From a virus, in IMG/VR virus record IMGVR_UViG_3300023174_000033, positions 1 to 64,000 of that record: a DNA stretch of 64,000 bases; one strand, 5' to 3'. This document shows positions 1 to 8,279 of this stretch, piece after piece (the first letter of the stretch is position 1; every line of letters begins with the position of its first letter). Both the position numbers and the translations under genes were made by a program. The notes under the pieces are model-generated. The model saw only the letters and a list, made by a program, of their open reading frames with translations. It had not been told where the DNA came from and did no database searches.

Positions 1-207
1 GTCTGGTCCTTGGTCACCCTGGAAACCTTGTGGGCCATCTGGGCCTTGGTCGCCTTGGAAACCTTGTGGGCCATCTGGACCTTGGTCACCCTGGAAACCT
101 TGTGGGCCGTCAGGTCCTTGGTCACCCTGGAAACCTTGTGGGCCATCTGGGCCTTGGTCGCCTTGGAAACCTTGTGGGCCGTCAGGACCTTGGTCGCCTT
201 GTGGACC
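1..207. repeat. 36-bp tandem repeat coding collagen-like units
   Basis: A 36-bp unit recurs head to tail, with copies differing at a few sites (ggccatctgg versus ggccgtcagg). It encodes the [12 protein letters not shown] unit of the minus-strand fibre gene. The copies are near-identical, so repeat number could change by slippage. Confidence 0.85.
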
Positions 208-345
208 TGGTGATCCAGTAGCGCCGATTCCATCTACACTAACCCAGGATAAATTTCCCCCACTAACTCCTAAAACTTTATCATCTGAACCGGTCAAGCC
301 GGAAAGTAAAAACTTACCAAATAAATCTATCTTATCAATTCTCAT
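1..345 (-). CDS. Collagen-like fibre protein, N-terminal part (cut by window edge)
   Basis: The gene starts at the ATG at 345 on the minus strand and stays open to base 1, so only about 115 N-terminal residues are visible. After an opening [12 protein letters not shown] and a globular stretch of about 55 residues comes a Gly-X-Y tract built on the 12-residue unit [12 protein letters not shown]. Collagen-like tracts are known from phage tail fibres, where they form trimeric shafts. The opening MRID.I.L.G.F also begins the Cys/Gly repeat protein at 26753-28537, so both probably share an attachment domain. A fibre or adhesin role is inferred. Confidence 0.75.
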   Translation of the reverse strand, partial: MRIDKIDLFGKFLLSGLTGSDDKVLGVSGGNLSWVSVDGIGATGSPGPQGDQGPDGPQGFQGDQGPDGPQGFQGDQGPDGPQGFQGDQGPDGPQGFQGDQGPDGPQGFQGDQGPD

Positions 346-439
346 TTTTGAATATTTTATTGATTTTAATTATATATTAATTCTTTAATTCTTAAAGTGA
401 GTTGAAACTTTTACCCGAAATTTTTATAATATTTTGACT

Positions 440-754
440 ATGAAAATTGTGACCATACTAATGTTCTTACTTACTAGTTCTGTCTTTGCACAAACTAATC
501 ACAACACAATTCTTGCCCCGAAACACGACACAATACAGAAAATTAATTTAAGACTGAAGAAAAAAGAACGGCTTGAAACCACCGGAAATATTTTATTCGC
601 AGGTGGTGTTTTATCAACTATAGTATTATATCAAACAAATCCAGTATCACCATGGCAATTTATTGCACCAGTATCCCTTTGTGCAATGGGATTTATCACT
701 ATGGGCATTGCTTCAAAGTATGAAGATGGTGTTGAAGATGAAATAAATAATTAA
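440..754 (+). CDS. Small exported membrane protein, unknown function
   Basis: A protein of about 104 residues with a clear signal peptide (MKIVTILMFLLTSSVFAQ, signal peptidase I type). The ATG at 440 is preferred over the in-frame TTG at 434 because it starts the signal peptide directly. Two further hydrophobic segments lie near residues 50-65 and 75-92, so the mature protein is probably membrane-bound. A lipoprotein gene follows 13 nt downstream, so the two may be co-transcribed. No family is recognised. Confidence 0.7.
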   Translation: MKIVTILMFLLTSSVFAQTNHNTILAPKHDTIQKINLRLKKKERLETTGNILFAGGVLSTIVLYQTNPVSPWQFIAPVSLCAMGFITMGIASKYEDGVEDEINN

Positions 755-767
755 ATTAATTCACATC

Positions 768-1193
768 ATGAAAAAAATATTTATCTTATCAATTCTTTTT
801 TTTATTCAGAGTTGTAAATCAACCGATGAATATAGAAATGAATATGCCATTGAAACAATTGATTCTACTTTTTCTGATTTGGATCAATTAAGATCAAGAG
901 CTTCCTATTATGATTCAACAATCAATAATTTTAAATTAAATGATTCAGTTCATTTTGACACATCTTATGTTAGTTTGTGTGAAAATTACGAAAAAAGAAA
1001 AAAAGAAATTCTATCACTTGACCACGATAGTATTCTTAATGTATACCATTCCATAAGAGCAAAAGACACCAAGTTAGCTTCTAATTATGCAAATGAATTT
1101 CAACATCATGTAAGAGAATTGGAATATGAAGCAATAAAATCTTATTACCTTTTTTACAGAGAAAAACAAAAAAGAAGTAAAAAAAATCCATGA
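768..1193 (+). CDS. Lipoprotein, unknown function
   Basis: A 141-residue protein beginning MKKIFILSILFFIQSCKS, a lipoprotein signal with the lipid cysteine at residue 16. The mature part is charged and probably helical, with no recognised domain. Its stop overlaps the next start by 4 nt (ATGA), which suggests translational coupling to the OMP decarboxylase gene. It may sit in the periplasm or on the host cell surface. Confidence 0.7.
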   Translation: MKKIFILSILFFIQSCKSTDEYRNEYAIETIDSTFSDLDQLRSRASYYDSTINNFKLNDSVHFDTSYVSLCENYEKRKKEILSLDHDSILNVYHSIRAKDTKLASNYANEFQHHVRELEYEAIKSYYLFYREKQKRSKKNP

Positions 1194-1954
1194 AAATGAA
1201 GATAAATGATTTAAAAAATCAAATAAAATCAAAACAATCTTTTCTCTGTATTGGTTTAGATCCTGAAATATCAAAAATAGGTTATGAAACTCCACTTAAC
1301 TTTTGTAAAAAAATAATTGATCAAACAATTGACCACGCAGTAAGTTACAAAATAAATTCTGCCTTTTTTGAATCACTCGGTTCAGAAGGTTGGTCTATGA
1401 TGGAATGCCTTTTTGATTACTTACAAAATAAAAATGTTTTCATCATCTGTGATTCAAAAAGAGGCGATATTAATTCAACATCAATACATTATTCAAAATC
1501 TGTTTATGATAAATTAAAATCTCATGCTGTAACACTAAACCCGATCATGGGACAAGACTCACTACAACCATTTCTAGATAGAGATAAGGTAAGTATTTTT
1601 CTTGGCCTAACATCAAATCCAGATGCTTCTCAAATTCTTTTAAGAAATTTCGGCGGAGAAAAAGTTTATCAGATGATTATCAATGAAACAAAAAATTGGG
1701 AAAGTAAATCAGATAAAATGTGGGTTATTGGAGCAACCAATCAAAATGAATTCAAAAATGTAAAAAAGGTTCTACCAAATGAATTCCTACTTGTACCAGG
1801 TGTTGGACACCAAGGAGGTTCTTTGGAAGAGGTTGTTGATGGATTAATGATAGACACAAACATATTGATTAATATGTCAAGATCAATCATTTATTCAAAA
1901 GATCCAAGTTCAGAAGCGAAGAAAGTAAGAGATACGATGAAAAAGTATCTCTGA
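1190..1954 (+). CDS. pyrF: Orotidine 5'-phosphate decarboxylase
   Basis: This enzyme converts OMP to UMP in the last step of de novo pyrimidine synthesis. The active-site signature CDSKRGD is at residues 87-93, the entry strand CIGLDPE at 20-26, and the phosphate-binding region GVGHQGG lies near residue 205. The 254-residue length and the LNPIMGQDSL and GLTSNPDA segments fit the type 2 PyrF subfamily. The start overlaps the preceding stop; a second ATG six bases on is equally possible. With the PRPP synthetase at 15562 it suggests the element supports UMP supply. pyrF is uncommon in phages. Confidence 0.9.
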   Translation: MKMKINDLKNQIKSKQSFLCIGLDPEISKIGYETPLNFCKKIIDQTIDHAVSYKINSAFFESLGSEGWSMMECLFDYLQNKNVFIICDSKRGDINSTSIHYSKSVYDKLKSHAVTLNPIMGQDSLQPFLDRDKVSIFLGLTSNPDASQILLRNFGGEKVYQMIINETKNWESKSDKMWVIGATNQNEFKNVKKVLPNEFLLVPGVGHQGGSLEEVVDGLMIDTNILINMSRSIIYSKDPSSEAKKVRDTMKKYL

Positions 1955-1967
1955 AAATATATAAGGC

Positions 1968-2231
1968 ATGTCGCCTTGTATATGTATTGATGAATCTAGT
2001 TCGATGTTTAAAGTAATAAAGGGTGCCCACTATTGGCAACCAGTAGTAGAACTATCAATAAGGGTGGGTGATATTATCTATTTTGAAAAAAGAAATACTG
2101 GTGTTGTATTATCCAAAACAGATAATCCAGATGATAGTTTTATATTTTTCAGTGAGTTAGAATTTGAAAAACACTTTAAAGATTTATCTGAACAAAGAGA
2201 TAATAAGATTGATGAATTACTAGATGAATAA
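1968..2231 (+). CDS. Small phage protein of a four-member paralog family
   Basis: An 87-residue protein of unknown function. Its C-terminus (DLSEQRDNKIDELL) matches the C-termini of the small proteins at 6581, 6787 and 7005: hydrophobic-S-x2-R-x2-K/Q-I/L-D/N-x-L/I-L/I. The central part looks like a small beta barrel (VGDIIYF, GVVLSK). The start may be the internal ATG at 2004 (MFKVIKGAHYW), which fits the paralog lengths better. Confidence 0.55.
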   Translation: MSPCICIDESSSMFKVIKGAHYWQPVVELSIRVGDIIYFEKRNTGVVLSKTDNPDDSFIFFSELEFEKHFKDLSEQRDNKIDELLDE

Positions 2232-2283
2232 TAGTGAAACATTAAGTGTTTTTAGAATATAAATTCCAAAAATTACCAACAAT

Positions 2284-2955
2284 ATGTGGATTTATTACAC
2301 TAATGAGAAACACCCAAGACTAAAACATAAATTTAAAGGTTCCGAAGATATTACAATTAACCACTCACAATCTGGTCAAGATATATTTACATTAATGATG
2401 CTTGATGGGAAAAGAAATGGCACATATCTTGAGATTGGAGCTCATGACCCAATTAATATTTCCAATACTTATCTATTGGAAAAATCTTTTGATTGGAAGG
2501 GACTATCAATTGATATCCAAAAAAATCCGAATTTTGAATTTGTTAGAAAAAATGATTATCTAATTGCTGACGCTTTAAAAACAGATTATAATGAAATCCT
2601 TGAAAGATTTTCTCTACCAAGTAATATAGATTACTTATCTATTGATATTGAACCAAGTATTAATACATTCACTGCTTTGAAAAAAATACCACACGATAAA
2701 TATAAATTCAACGTTATTACATTTGAACATGATTTCTATAGTGGGGATCCATACAATGTGCGAATTGAATCAAGAGAATTTCTTCAATCTTTGGGTTATA
2801 AATTAGTTGCTAGAAATTTATCTGGACTCGGCACTAATTATCCTTTTGAAGATTGGTATGTAAATCCTGATGTAATTGACCCTGAAATAATTGATAAGGT
2901 TATAAATACAAGTGATGATACTAAATTTTTTGAAGATGTAATTTTATCTATCTAA
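2284..2955 (+). CDS. FkbM-like SAM-dependent methyltransferase
   Basis: A 223-residue class I methyltransferase. Motif I is YLEIGAHDP near residues 55-63, followed by an acidic strand end (SIDI) and a second DYLSIDIE segment. The pattern matches the FkbM/Methyltransf_21 family, whose members methylate sugars or small molecules. The substrate is unknown. The host surface glycans or a phage glycan are plausible, because glycosyltransferase-like genes occur at 54002 and 57830. Confidence 0.7.
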   Translation: MWIYYTNEKHPRLKHKFKGSEDITINHSQSGQDIFTLMMLDGKRNGTYLEIGAHDPINISNTYLLEKSFDWKGLSIDIQKNPNFEFVRKNDYLIADALKTDYNEILERFSLPSNIDYLSIDIEPSINTFTALKKIPHDKYKFNVITFEHDFYSGDPYNVRIESREFLQSLGYKLVARNLSGLGTNYPFEDWYVNPDVIDPEIIDKVINTSDDTKFFEDVILSI

Positions 2956-3009
2956 ATTTACGATAAAATATCGGAGGTAAAAGTCTTTTGAAGTAAAATA
3001 CTGAAAGTT

Positions 3010-3040
3010 TTTGAAATCACCCAAACCTTTTTTATCTTTG
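3010..3040 (+). promoter_or_regulatory. Bacteroidota-type promoter
   Basis: TTTG at 3010-3013, a 19-nt spacer and TATCTTTG at 3033-3040 match the Bacteroidota -33/-7 consensus. The ATG at 3048 lies 7 nt past the -7 box, so the transcript should have almost no leader. Confidence 0.8.
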
Positions 3041-3047
3041 TAACATT

Positions 3048-3293
3048 ATGGCACAAGCAACACTTAACTTCGACCTAAACGACCCAGATGATAATATGGC
3101 ATTTATGAGAGCTGCTAAATCCACTGATATGGCTTTAGCTCTATGGGAATTCGCCCACAACACTAAAAAATCATTTCAAAGGGATTTTGATGAATCAGAT
3201 GATAAATCCTATGAACTACTTGATAAAGTATATGATAAGTTTTGGGAAATCCTAAATGATAATGGTGTTAAGATAGATGATTTGATTAATTAA
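3048..3293 (+). CDS. Conserved small phage protein, unknown function
   Basis: An 81-residue acidic protein with its own promoter. The opening (ATLNFDLNDPDDNMAF), the ALWEF stretch and the end (FWEILNDNGVKIDDLI) resemble a short protein found in many phages of Gram-positive and Bacteroidota hosts with a FDLP...ALWD...ILEENGV layout. No function is known to me for that family. Confidence 0.6.
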   Translation: MAQATLNFDLNDPDDNMAFMRAAKSTDMALALWEFAHNTKKSFQRDFDESDDKSYELLDKVYDKFWEILNDNGVKIDDLIN

Positions 3294-3373
3294 AATGATC
3301 CATAATTAACCCAAACTTTCTTAATGTTCCCAAATACCATCTATATATAGCTTATATAAAAAAACTAATAAAA

Positions 3374-5719
3374 ATGAAACTCCTAAACAGATTCCTCCCA
3401 CTTCTGTTCTTAATCCCCTTCAAAATCTTTTCTCAAATTAACATGACTACAACTAGTAGTCACACTCAAAACTTTAATACCTTATCCACAACTGGAACAA
3501 CAAACGCTTGGACTAATAATTCCACTATAAGTAGTTGGTATTCACAAAGAACAGGTAGTGGAACTACTTATGAAGCTACCGCTGGAACCGCGACTGCCGG
3601 AAATCTTTATAGCTTTGGCTCTACTTCATCCACAGATAGAGCGATTGGTTCGGTTGGTTCAAGTAATGCAGCGGCTGGTAATTTTGCACATGGAGTCTTA
3701 CTTAGGAATACCTCAGGAAATACCATCACATCTATAACGGTTAGCTATACTTTAGAACAATGGAGAAATGGTAATAATACCACACCAAATGTTATAACAT
3801 TTTGGTATCAAACTTCTGGATCTACAATATCTTCTTTAACACCAAATAACAATACGGCTTGGACACAAGTCACAACTCTTAGTACTCAAAGTCCAATTAA
3901 TACAGGCACTGCAGGATCTTTAGATGGGAACGCAACCGCTAATAAATCCACCCTAAATAATATCTCTATACCTAGTTTATCATTAGCTAATAATAGTTTT
4001 ATAATGTTGAAATGGGAAGATCCTGACCATACTGGAACAGACCATGGTTTAGGAATTGATGATGTGACTATTTCTTGGACAACCGCATCTACACCAACTG
4101 CAACTATAACGGGAGCAGCCACTACATCAGCTTTCACCACTACTTATGGAACTGAATCTACCGCACAAAGTTTTTCCATATCAGGATCAAATCTAACTAC
4201 TAGTATAACAGCAACTGCACCAACCGGATTTGAAGTTTCAAATGATGGTATAATTTTTGGAAGTACTACAACATTCACACAATCTAGTGGTAGCGCATCG
4301 GGCACATTAAGAATAAGATTAAAAGCAAATGCATCAGCCACTGGTACATATAATAGTAATAATATTGTACTTTCATCTACAGGAGCAACTAGTGTGAATA
4401 TAACAACACCATCATCAGGAAATTCAGTATCCACTAAAACATTAACTATTACTGGAATAAGTTTTAGTGATAAGGTTTATGATGCAACAACCACAGTAAC
4501 TATTACAGGAACTCCTAGTTATGTTGGATTAGTTAATAGTGAATCGTTCTCTGTATCTGGTTCGGTGACTTGGGCTTTTTCAAGTGCAAATGCTGGAAGT
4601 AGTATATCAATAACTAGAACTGGTAGTTATAATGCACCATCAACAAACTATACAGTAACCCAACCCACTGGATTTACAGCCAATATAACAAAAGCTAATC
4701 AAACTATTACATTCAATAATCTTCCTTTTAAGTGTTCATCAGATGTTGATTTTGCACCAGATGCATCTAGTAGTGCCGGATTGACTTTAACACTTACTAG
4801 CTCTAATACATCTATCGCAACAATCGTTTCAAATAAAGTACATATAGTTGGAAATGGTACTTGTACTATAACTGCATCTCAAGCTGGAAATACTAACTAC
4901 TTTTCAGCAACTAATGTAAGCAAAACACTTATAGTTAAATCACCAACATCTAGGTGGAGCTTTGAATCTATAACCGTAAGTAATACAGGAACAACTCCAA
5001 ACTTTGGTTCAACATCTCAAACTGCTGATATTGGTGACCTAACAACCAGCTCTAGTATAACTGGATTCCATTCTTCTAGTTCTACAAATTGGACATCTAG
5101 TTTTGTTGGTAATGGAAACTCTAAATCCATAAGTGCTACAAACTGGTCAGTTAATGATTATATTCAATTTCAGTTAAAGACTACATATTATGATAGTTTA
5201 TTACTTACAGTAGAACAAAATAGTAGTGGTACTGGTCCAAGAGATTTTAAGTTACAATACTCGTTGAATGGAACAAGTTATACAGATATAACACCATATC
5301 AAGTTCCATATTATGTGCCAAGTACAACAGCTTATGCTTGGTCATCAACAAACTACCAACCACAATCAGCTTTTAGTTTTGATTTAAGCTCACTAACCCA
5401 AATACATAACCAATCTTTAGTTTATTTTAGATTGGTAAATACTAGTACAACAGCTCTATTAGGTGGTGTTGTTCAACCCACAGGAACATCAAGAATAGAT
5501 AATATAACATTGATGGGGAATTATAATGCTCCACTTGATTTAGAAGGATGGATTAGAAATAATCCAAAACCTGATATAAAACCAAAGACTGTTATTGATT
5601 CCGATGTGGAAAAAGTATATTATGATTTATTGGGCAGAAGGGTATCAAAGTTTGAATTAGGTAAGGTTTACATAGAAAAATCATTTGATACACTAAGGAG
5701 GATTTTAATTGTCGAGTAA
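3374..5719 (+). CDS. Large secreted repeat protein with type IX-like C-terminal sorting domain
   Basis: A 781-residue exported protein. Residues 1-21 form a signal peptide (...LLFLIPFKIFSQ). An N-terminal Ser/Thr-rich beta domain is followed by two beta-sandwich repeats of the YDG/MBG adhesin type (KVYDATTTVTITG..., residues about 360-440; KANQTITF... about 440-520) and a further beta domain. The last ~45 residues (YYDLLGRRV, GKVYIEK, RRILIVE) have the layout of a Bacteroidota type IX secretion C-terminal domain. The product is probably moved through the host T9SS to the cell surface. A surface-masking or adhesion role is inferred. Confidence 0.7.
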   Translation: MKLLNRFLPLLFLIPFKIFSQINMTTTSSHTQNFNTLSTTGTTNAWTNNSTISSWYSQRTGSGTTYEATAGTATAGNLYSFGSTSSTDRAIGSVGSSNAAAGNFAHGVLLRNTSGNTITSITVSYTLEQWRNGNNTTPNVITFWYQTSGSTISSLTPNNNTAWTQVTTLSTQSPINTGTAGSLDGNATANKSTLNNISIPSLSLANNSFIMLKWEDPDHTGTDHGLGIDDVTISWTTASTPTATITGAATTSAFTTTYGTESTAQSFSISGSNLTTSITATAPTGFEVSNDGIIFGSTTTFTQSSGSASGTLRIRLKANASATGTYNSNNIVLSSTGATSVNITTPSSGNSVSTKTLTITGISFSDKVYDATTTVTITGTPSYVGLVNSESFSVSGSVTWAFSSANAGSSISITRTGSYNAPSTNYTVTQPTGFTANITKANQTITFNNLPFKCSSDVDFAPDASSSAGLTLTLTSSNTSIATIVSNKVHIVGNGTCTITASQAGNTNYFSATNVSKTLIVKSPTSRWSFESITVSNTGTTPNFGSTSQTADIGDLTTSSSITGFHSSSSTNWTSSFVGNGNSKSISATNWSVNDYIQFQLKTTYYDSLLLTVEQNSSGTGPRDFKLQYSLNGTSYTDITPYQVPYYVPSTTAYAWSSTNYQPQSAFSFDLSSLTQIHNQSLVYFRLVNTSTTALLGGVVQPTGTSRIDNITLMGNYNAPLDLEGWIRNNPKPDIKPKTVIDSDVEKVYYDLLGRRVSKFELGKVYIEKSFDTLRRILIVE

Positions 5720-5722
5720 TTT

Positions 5723-6538
5723 ATGGATTCTGTAAAGGATTTTGTTTTAAATAAAATAGAAACTACTGATATAAATACTTATCCGTTCTATAATCTTTAT
5801 ATCCAAGATATTTTCCCAGATGATTTCTATAAAAGGTTAAAAGATAAAATGTTGTATTTTAAATACAACAAAAATTTACAAGATAGAAATTGGGATAACC
5901 CCAATTTTATCAATAAAAGGTTTCCACTCCATGATATTAATGATACGGAAATCAGCCAAGTCAGAGAAGTATTTGATGATGTGGACATCAAAAATGCCTT
6001 AATGAAGAAATTCTATTTCAATAGTTATCCAGATGAAATGGTTTTTAATCATGATATGCAATTTGTATTTACAGATGGAATGAGATTCCAAAGTATACAC
6101 ACAGATATACCAGCTCAATTTATATCTGTTAATTTCTATCTACCTGAGGATGAGCTTACAGAAGAGCAAGAGTTAGATAATGGAACTATTCTTTATGATA
6201 AAGAATTAAACCCTTGTAAAATAGTTAGATATAGGGGAAATAGTGTTTCTTTTTTTGCTCCTCATTTTTATAGTTATCATGGTTTTAATACAACTATAAA
6301 GAATAGAAATACTTTATTATTCTTTTATGCACAGAAAGACCTTATCAAAAGGTTTTATGATAATATTAAAAATCAAAATGGTGAACAGAATCCTGATAAG
6401 TTTAAAGATGTTATCCAATGGAAATTATCTAAATATAGATTAATTGAATATGGTTCAGATGATTTGGAATTTCTAACTAAATTAATTAAAGAAAAAGGAG
6501 ATTGTAAAGTAAATACATTAAATGGTAGGATAGAATAA
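5723..6538 (+). CDS. 2-oxoglutarate/Fe(II) oxygenase-like protein
   Basis: A 271-residue protein with the double-stranded beta-helix metal motif: H126-x-D128 (IHTD), distal H186 (SYHGF) and R195, which would hold 2-oxoglutarate. This layout fits the prolyl-hydroxylase-like 2OG oxygenases common in large phages. The substrate is unknown. It begins 3 nt after the T9SS-type protein gene, so the two are probably expressed together. Confidence 0.65.
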   Translation: MDSVKDFVLNKIETTDINTYPFYNLYIQDIFPDDFYKRLKDKMLYFKYNKNLQDRNWDNPNFINKRFPLHDINDTEISQVREVFDDVDIKNALMKKFYFNSYPDEMVFNHDMQFVFTDGMRFQSIHTDIPAQFISVNFYLPEDELTEEQELDNGTILYDKELNPCKIVRYRGNSVSFFAPHFYSYHGFNTTIKNRNTLLFFYAQKDLIKRFYDNIKNQNGEQNPDKFKDVIQWKLSKYRLIEYGSDDLEFLTKLIKEKGDCKVNTLNGRIE

Positions 6539-6542
6539 AATA

Positions 6543-6574
6543 TTTGGAATTCATCCAAACCTTTTTTATATTTG
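6543..6574 (+). promoter_or_regulatory. Bacteroidota-type promoter
   Basis: TTTG at 6543-6546, a 20-nt spacer and TATATTTG at 6567-6574, six bases before the ATG at 6581. The spacer shares the ATC..CCAAACCTTTTT block with the promoter at 3010-3040, suggesting a duplicated promoter. Confidence 0.8.
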
Positions 6575-6580
6575 TATCTT

Positions 6581-6790
6581 ATGAAAGTAGTTTGTAATGC
6601 AAACACCACAATATTTAATTTTACTGAAGGTAAAATCTATGAAGTAATAACAGCACCTCACGATTATTTCTTTGCTAAATATATCATAGATGATAAGGGA
6701 TATAAAATTAAATATAGTGAATATACTGAATATATGTTCACGCCACTCGAATCAATAAGACAAGATAAGTTAAACCAATTAATAAAATGA
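6581..6790 (+). CDS. Small paralog family protein A
   Basis: A 69-residue protein; the ATG at 6581 just after the promoter is preferred to the in-frame TTG at 6572. The middle has a small-barrel look (TEGKIYEVI...DDKGYKIKYSEY), and the end LESIRQDKLNQLIK carries the family C-terminal motif. It is first in a three-gene tandem of paralogs that overlap by 4 nt. Function unknown. Confidence 0.7.
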   Translation: MKVVCNANTTIFNFTEGKIYEVITAPHDYFFAKYIIDDKGYKIKYSEYTEYMFTPLESIRQDKLNQLIK

Positions 6791-7008
6791 AAGTATCTCT
6801 TAAAAAAGTAGTATTTATGCCAGATACAGATGATATATATCATCCATTGGAATTAACCCCTAATAAAGTATATGATGTGATTAAAATCGTAAATGAAATC
6901 TTCTATCAGATTAAATCAGATGATGGTGAATTGAGAACCTATTATAACTCATTCTTTGAAGATATAAGTAAAATCAGACAAGAAAAAATAGACCTATTAC
7001 TAAAATGA
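6787..7008 (+). CDS. Small paralog family protein B
   Basis: A 73-residue protein overlapping its neighbours by ATGA at both ends, so translation is probably coupled. LTPNKVYDVIK, SDDGELRTYY and ISKIRQEKIDLLLK align with the same segments of the genes before and after, which marks a tandem duplication. Function unknown. Confidence 0.7.
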   Translation: MKVSLKKVVFMPDTDDIYHPLELTPNKVYDVIKIVNEIFYQIKSDDGELRTYYNSFFEDISKIRQEKIDLLLK

Positions 7009-7292
7009 AAATGAAAGCTGTATTAAATCATGAAGATGATTTATTTACAATGGATAAACCTATTACTCAAATGAATGTTGTATTCACACCAACAGATAAT
7101 AGATTTCCAAATGGTTGGTTGACTATTGGGAAAACCTATGAAGTTATACAAACCCTTTCAGAAAGATATCCATCTGTAAAAAATTATTACCAAATACAAA
7201 ATGATAAAGGTGACCAACATTCCTATTTCACAGAAAACTTTACTGAATTAAGTGAGTATAGGAAAAATCAGATAGATAAGATTATTTATTAA
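7005..7292 (+). CDS. Small paralog family protein C
   Basis: A 95-residue third member of the tandem set, longer at the N-terminus. Family segments are LTIGKTYEVIQ, NDKGDQHSYF and LSEYRKNQIDKII. The GKxYEVI...DKGxxxxY pattern is widespread in small phage proteins with an SH3-like look, but I know of no assigned function. A start at 7011 is also possible. Confidence 0.65.
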   Translation: MKMKAVLNHEDDLFTMDKPITQMNVVFTPTDNRFPNGWLTIGKTYEVIQTLSERYPSVKNYYQIQNDKGDQHSYFTENFTELSEYRKNQIDKIIY

Positions 7293-7305
7293 TTAAAATA
7301 CAATT

Positions 7306-7764
7306 ATGAAAATAGATTTAAATAAACTAGTTGATATAAGGAATAAATCGGCCACCTATGAATTCGAAATCCTTGATAAAATGACTGCTGGGATTGTACT
7401 TACAGGAACTGAAATTAAATCTATTCGCAATCAAAAAGTAAATGTACAAGATAGTTTCTCCCAGTTTAAAGGTTCAGAATTATATCTAGTGAATTTACAC
7501 ATTGGAATTTATAAAGAAGGAACTTATAATAACCACATCCCAAAAAGAGAAAGAAAACTTCTACTTAAAAAATCAGAAATTAAAAAGTGGAAAGGAAAGA
7601 TGGAAGAGAAAGGATTAACCATTGTACTAACTAGATTGTTTATAAATGAAAGTGGAAGATGTAAAGTTGAAATTGCACTTTCAAGGGGCAAGAAGCTACA
7701 CGATAAAAGAGCGAGTATTAAAGAACGAGATCTTGATAGGGAAATAAGAAAGAATTTGGAATAA
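7306..7764 (+). CDS. smpB: SsrA-binding protein SmpB
   Basis: A 152-residue protein matching SmpB along its whole usual length. Signature segments are AGIVLTGTEIKSIR (about residues 27-40), YNNHIPKRERKLLL near 78-91, GLTIVLTRLFINE, and the C-terminal GKKLHDKRASIKERD, which in SmpB enters the decoding centre. SmpB carries tmRNA to stalled ribosomes in trans-translation. I saw no tmRNA gene here, so it would have to work with host tmRNA or one elsewhere. It may rescue ribosomes stalled on damaged mRNA. Confidence 0.9.
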   Translation: MKIDLNKLVDIRNKSATYEFEILDKMTAGIVLTGTEIKSIRNQKVNVQDSFSQFKGSELYLVNLHIGIYKEGTYNNHIPKRERKLLLKKSEIKKWKGKMEEKGLTIVLTRLFINESGRCKVEIALSRGKKLHDKRASIKERDLDREIRKNLE

Positions 7765-7781
7765 GTTAAATTATTTCTTAA

Positions 7782-8279
7782 TTATAGTTTTTCTATTATA
7801 TTAACTAACTTAGCATAATCCTGACTCATCAACCATTTGAGTCCAAAGTGTAAAGGTTGTGGTAAATTATCCAATTCAGTCCAAGTGAATTCCTTAGTTT
7901 CCCAGTTTAATTTAGGTGTAAATTCTTCATCTACTATCGCTAAGAAGTTATAGTATCTAAACGAATCTTTTTGAAATATAGATAGTGGTACCATTTCTAC
8001 CTTACCACTATATCCAGCTTCCTCTGTTAATTCTCTTTTGGCTGAAATTTGTGGATCTTCATCACTATCAATCGCACCCCCCCAAACACCCCAAGTGTTC
8101 GGCTCTAATACATATGATGATCGTAATGGTAAAAGAAATCTTTTTGTTACCCTACATAGGATTATACAACCAGCGCCTTTTTTACCCCAAAATCCAGTAT
8201 CAGATAAAGCCTTACGGTGGTCTTCATCACTTTCCTTCAAAAATTTTTCAAATGATTCAAATTTGAATAAATGTTTCAT
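7782..8279 (-). CDS. NUDIX hydrolase with capsid-targeting-like leader
   Basis: A 165-residue protein. The NUDIX box is complete, from G68 to Y90: G-x5-E-x7-REL-x-EE-x-G-Y. NUDIX enzymes cleave nucleoside diphosphates linked to another group, such as oxidised dNTPs, NAD derivatives or RNA caps. Residues 1-10 (MKHLFKFESF) are the leader shared by many genes here, with LKE at 14-16 as a possible processing site. It overlaps the upstream gene at 8276-8944 by 4 nt. The leader suggests head packaging and action on entry, by inference. Confidence 0.85.
   Translation of the reverse strand: MKHLFKFESFEKFLKESDEDHRKALSDTGFWGKKGAGCIILCRVTKRFLLPLRSSYVLEPNTWGVWGGAIDSDEDPQISAKRELTEEAGYSGKVEMVPLSIFQKDSFRYYNFLAIVDEEFTPKLNWETKEFTWTELDNLPQPLHFGLKWLMSQDYAKLVNIIEKL

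Noticed and set aside
10-221. Plus-strand frames over the first 220 bases with Leu/Trp-rich repeats
   Set aside because: They are shadows of the minus-strand collagen-like repeat; the minus frame gives a regular Gly-X-Y pattern and a proper start at 345.
3886-4434. Two minus-strand open frames inside the T9SS-type gene
   Set aside because: They run antisense to a long gene with a clear domain order; their open state follows from the Thr/Ser-rich codons of the real gene.
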